Part shown: one piece after another, positions 60,757 through 64,000 of the stretch
Layout: each line of letters opens with the position of its first letter
Position numbering within the stretch: position 1 is the first letter of the stretch
From: Carallia brachiata
Lineage: Eukaryota; Streptophyta; Magnoliopsida; Malpighiales; Rhizophoraceae
DNA length: 64,000 bases
Direction: 5' to 3'
Assembly (NCBI GenBank): GCA_021464245.1
Contig: JADCRB010000028.1
Span: 5,809,067 to 5,873,066, forward strand
Position numbers and translations under genes: made by a program
Notes under the pieces: generated by a model
What the model saw: only the letters and a program-made list of their open reading frames with translations
The model's database searches: none
Told to the model about the DNA's origin: nothing

Positions 60757-61074
60757 ATTTTTTTTTATCAAAAAAAAATTTGTCACGGGTGTATTTGCCA
60801 TCGGATCTGCGGGCTGGACCGAGAGTTATCCGTTTTATACCTATTTAACTTCACCTATAAGAAAAAACTCACTTCTCGAGTACTATTAAGATTGCGCGTG
60901 ATTCTTTCAAGTCGACCAAATGTTACGAATTATAAATTGGAGCGCTTACTCACCAGACATTGTTGGGCTTCTCAGAGGAGGGTAACGCCTCAAATGCAGC
61001 TCATGAGATTTGAACTAGAATCGTAAGTGAGGAAAGGACGTTGATTAACTAATTAGGCTGGCATCTCGGACGAT
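60757..61074 (-). mobile_element. tRNA-derived SINE, minus orientation
   Basis: On the minus strand it has GCCAGCCTAATTAGTTAATC (box A-like) and TAGTTCAAATCTC (box B), and ends in a T/A-rich tail. It is flanked by TACTTGACATGAT (60744-60756) and TACTTGACAAAAT (61075-61087), 13 bp with two mismatches. The same place in the gene 4 and gene 5 leaders has no insert. Confidence 0.65.
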
Positions 61075-61087
61075 TACTTGACAAAAT

Positions 61088-61815
61088 AATGGTTTAAGAC
61101 ATTTTTTACTAAGTTTATTTAGCTTTTTTGTGGTAATTAGACGTCAGTCAATGTTTTCAACGAGAGTCTTAACAATATTTGATTGATCTGTGTGCTCAAT
61201 ATCTCGTGGCTATCAATCTAATTCACAAATAGAGAGTAATGACTATAAAGGAAGAATTGTTCTTATTTGAAAGAATGAATGATTTTAATTTTGGTTCAGT
61301 TTTATTGAATTGTGATGAGTAATACAATTTCTCGCTAGAATTTCTTATAAGAGATCTTTTTTCCTTGTCCCACAATTATATTAATTTTTTTTAATAAATC
61401 TCATACTTTTTTTTTTTTAATATAAATCTCACACTCTTTTTCGAGAATTAAAATTTTTTAATTTTCATAAATTCTACACTTCTTTTTAGATTAAAATTTT
61501 TTTATTTCATAAATTTCATACTTTTTTTTTAAGAGTAGAACCTCCCTTTTCTTATATTAGAAATGAGAACTTTAAATTAGAAGTTCAAATTCATAGTAAT
61601 GTACAAACCCTAAATTTGAAGGAAACATGAAGTGTAAATGTCAAATTAAAGTTGAACAAATAAAAAGGGCTTCCAGTCTGAGGCTTTTAGTGTCATGTGA
61701 AATGAAGAGAAACCTTAACTTAAAATAACTTAAAAAGAAATTCAGTGATGAACAAGAACAAGAGGGGATGGCAGCGAGGAGAAATTGAGAAGAAAAAACA
61801 AAATATAACACGTAA
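61088..61815 (-). other. Gene 7 leader DNA, no gene
   Basis: It continues the alignment with 37.4-38.1 kb and 44.9-45.65 kb, for example CACAAATAGAGAGTAATGA and GAACAAGAGGGGATGGCA. Confidence 0.45.
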
Positions 61816-61817
61816 CA

Positions 61818-62668
61818 TCAAGGTTGTAAGAATCGAATTGGTCGCTGAACTTGAAAGTTGAGAGGTTCAATTAGTTCAATTTGTTTAATCGGAGTTGAAC
61901 CGGTAAAATCGGTATTTAATATTAAAATATATAAAAATTTAATATTTATATACGTTATATGAAAATATTTATGTATAAAATGTAAATATGTAATGATAGA
62001 GAATAAAATGTAGGTGTTAGATATAAATAAATTTGTATATAACATAAATTATATTCAATGCTTTTTTATGTTTTTTTTTTTACTCACAATTCCTTTCCCT
62101 TTTATGTTGAAACTATTATAATGAAAAGTTATAATAAAGATGGCCTAATTTTAAAATTCTAGATTACATGCGCTTTCGAATTTTCTATTTGATCCGAAGA
62201 TGAAGGAGTACAGATATAGTGGGACAAAATTTTTGAATTACGGAACCTAATCTCCACCACTAGCACCCTTGCACGTGTAATGTATTGATAGCCGTTGAAA
62301 TAATATACAAGTATAATTGGGGGACATAAAATTACGAGCAAGCGCATTGGGGGTAGTGGTTGCAGCGCACTTTTCCAATGTCAAGGTTTAGAGTTCGAAA
62401 TCCCCCCAACATAGACGTTGTTCAACTTTTCCAGTAATTTTGCTAGGTGATGTGGCGAGCTCATGTAGTGACACGTTATTAGATTCAGATCCAACTGAAT
62501 CGTGAAAATTGGGACTGATTCAACCGGTTCACAGTTGAACCGGGCAGTTCAACGGTTTAACACTGATTCTGAAATTAAGCAATTTTTAAGTGGAAATCGA
62601 ATAAAAAATCAGATCGATTCTCAATTTAATCAATTAAACTGATCGACCTGGTTTAGTTTTAAAAACTA
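61818..62668. mobile_element. Composite insertion: hAT-like ends around other repeats
   Basis: Leader homology with gene 4 breaks near 61817 and resumes near 62675 (GAAGAGGAAAACGCTATCC). The left part (GGTTGTAAGAATCGAATTGG, then TTGAACCGGTAAAATCGG) and the right part (CAACCGGTTCACAGTTGAAC) are of the CCGGTT family. The middle contains a SINE-like piece at about 62340-62470. Exact ends and the duplication are unclear. Confidence 0.5.
62340..62470 (+). mobile_element. Short SINE-like segment
   Basis: GGGTAGTGGTTGCAGCGCAC resembles a box A region and TAGAGTTCGAAATCC resembles box B, with tRNA-like spacing. Confidence 0.4.
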
Positions 62669-63318
62669 TGCATAACATAAGTGAAGAGGAAAACGCTATC
62701 CAGTTTGCTTATATCTATTATTTGGGCCACAGGCCCCTGCATTAATCACTCGGAATCAAGAGAGCCCAATGTTATTGTGTGACAGTCCTGGTCCAGTGGG
62801 CCAAATTTCATAGCCTTTTTAATTAGTCCATCAAAAATCCTCCACGTGGCCCGCCCTGTTGTCGCAAACTTCAAATCATGATCAATTCATCTTCTAAATG
62901 TTCAATACACTTCCGTTTCCTACATTTCAAATTTACTGCTAAAAAATCAAAACCCCACGAGATTAGTGAATCTTTGAGCTTATTTTTTTCCCATTCTTAT
63001 CGTTGACACTTGACTGGGTAACATAAAAATCTCGTTTTATCTCGAATCCAAAACTTGATTCAATAATTTATTGTAATTATAAACTTTTGTTTTTTTTTTC
63101 TTTTTATATCAAAGCAATTCTTTTACATAAAGACATAAATAATCAGTAATTAATCTGTTAGTTATTAATGTTAAAGGTGAAGAAAATGACAATTCTAAAG
63201 ACACTACAAGAAGATGCACATTACTCCAATTAATATCACATTTATGTGGGACATTAATCTCCCATTTATGTCAAAAAATTTATGTGGGAGTAGTTTTGTG
63301 ATTAATTAGAGCTCAGTT
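62669..63318 (-). promoter_or_regulatory. Distal upstream region of gene 7 with a G-box
   Basis: It matches the gene 4 leader at 38.1-38.75 kb, including AGAGAGCCCAATGTTATTGTG and a CACGTG G-box at 62843-62848. Homology ends at about 63318, before the conserved promoter block would be reached, so gene 7 seems to have lost that block. Confidence 0.5.
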
Positions 63319-63750
63319 TGGCCAGACCCGTCCGTTTGAACAGATGTGGGCACGAACACTACGGTTCATTTTTGGGTTAATGATGAACGGGCCATTCTAT
63401 TTCCTAATGACATAATAAGTATTGCATTTTGCAGGCTAAAGCCTAACGGCAGGCTCTGTTTATCAACCAGCCCAAGAAGCTGACATGTGTGCATGGGCAT
63501 AATGTGCGATATGTATCAATTGGATTGTTTTTTCTCGGCTGTGGCAGTTTAGTTGATGTGAGCCTGTCCAACACACCATCACGTGACAAGCAGGTTGTCT
63601 ACGTGTCAGCCAACGTTAAGCTTGTCAATAAACTATACCTTAATTAGTATTTAAATTATTTATAAATATAAAGATTTTAAATTAGAATTTTAGTTGAAAT
63701 CAATTGAAAAAAAAAAAAAGAGAAAATATATATTCATTATAACCTAACAA
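63319..63750. other. Unique spacer, nothing recognised
   Basis: Not shared with other units. It has no gene that I can support. Confidence 0.35.
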
Positions 63751-63751
63751 T

Positions 63752-63905
63752 AAAATCCTTCAGAATGCTGGAAATTCTTCAGGAGCTGGAGTTCCATATA
63801 AAAAGAACAGTATCCTTCCAATCTGTAGCTTCTGCCACACAAAGATGATAGTTTCTAATGAGCCTCACCTCCTTTGCATCTTAATGCACATAGTGCTCCA
63901 TTTTC
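63752..63905 (-). pseudogene. Decayed exon 1 fragment of a further dioxygenase
   Basis: Reading the minus strand from about 63905, KMEHYVH-stop-DAKEVRLIRNYH is followed by ATDWKDTVLF. It aligns with gene 1 [20 protein letters not shown] and [10 protein letters not shown]. Internal stops and the lack of the exon start mark it as a pseudogene. Whether other exons lie beyond the window cannot be seen. It resembles group A more than group B. Confidence 0.75.
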
Positions 63906-64000
63906 ACCAGCTAGTTAGACCAAATTAAATTAAACAGTTTGCCGATCAGCAAAGTTCAGTGTACTTAATTAAGTTTCAGCATGGTTGTGGTACAAGGGTC

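Noticed and set aside
1..64000. CRISPR arrays, operons, rRNA or intact tRNA genes
   Set aside because: The sequence is plant nuclear DNA. Repeats seen are microsatellites, LTRs, MITEs and SINEs. tRNA-like boxes occur only inside SINE-like repeats.

Overview
This 64 kb window is nuclear DNA from a flowering plant, most likely a eudicot. It is very AT-rich and its genes have introns with plant-type splice sites. It also holds a Ty1/copia LTR retrotransposon primed by initiator Met-tRNA, SINEs, and many small DNA transposons. I cannot name the species.

The only genes I can support belong to one tandem family of Fe(II)/2-oxoglutarate-dependent dioxygenases, of the '1-aminocyclopropane-1-carboxylate oxidase homolog' type (DOXC class of plant specialised metabolism). 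Each complete gene has three exons and phase-conserved introns. Exon 1 (about 536-632 bp) carries the DIOX_N domain. Exon 2 is exactly 322 bp in all six and carries the HxD iron ligands. Exon 3 (225-267 bp) carries the distal His and the RxS motif that binds 2-oxoglutarate. Two subfamilies are present. Group A (start MLNPNLQF, iron motif AHTDP) has gene 1 (7901-14575, -), gene 2 (22626-24871, -) and a promoter-plus-start relic near 28.6-29.4 kb. Group B (MDLPMNSA, motif KHSDP or PHSD) has gene 4 (35023-37054, -), gene 5 (42616-44691, -), gene 6 (48405-50427, +) and gene 7 (58105-60026, -). A decayed exon 1 fragment lies at the right edge (about 63.76-63.91 kb).

Layout: 0-7.7 kb is intergenic, with a hAT-like element, foldback elements, a SINE and a segment that recurs at 16-19.6 kb. 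7.9-15.1 kb is gene 1, whose first intron holds a 5.3 kb copia element. 15.1-22.6 kb is the duplicated 3' flank of gene 2 plus transposons. 22.6-25.6 kb is gene 2. 25.6-33.5 kb contains degenerate copies of the family promoter block, the headless relic, and two copies of an unidentified GC-rich gene fragment. 33.5-45.8 kb holds genes 4 and 5, a young duplicate pair, with two hAT-like elements and a SINE between them. 45.8-48.2 kb is a segment without homology to the rest, between divergent genes 5 and 6. 48.2-60.2 kb is a large inverted duplication (gene 6 against gene 7) centred near 55.4 kb. Two promoter-like blocks lacking coding exons face each other across that centre. 60.2-64 kb is gene 7 upstream DNA, with a SINE and further elements.

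The cluster looks like a birth-and-death array of oxidative tailoring enzymes. Five reading frames are intact. Gene 6 has a frameshifted C-terminus. Genes 4 and 7 lost the distal start codon by different mutations. Gene 7 uses a GC donor. Several elements have target-site duplications and an empty site in a paralogous unit, so insertions can be ordered against the duplications.
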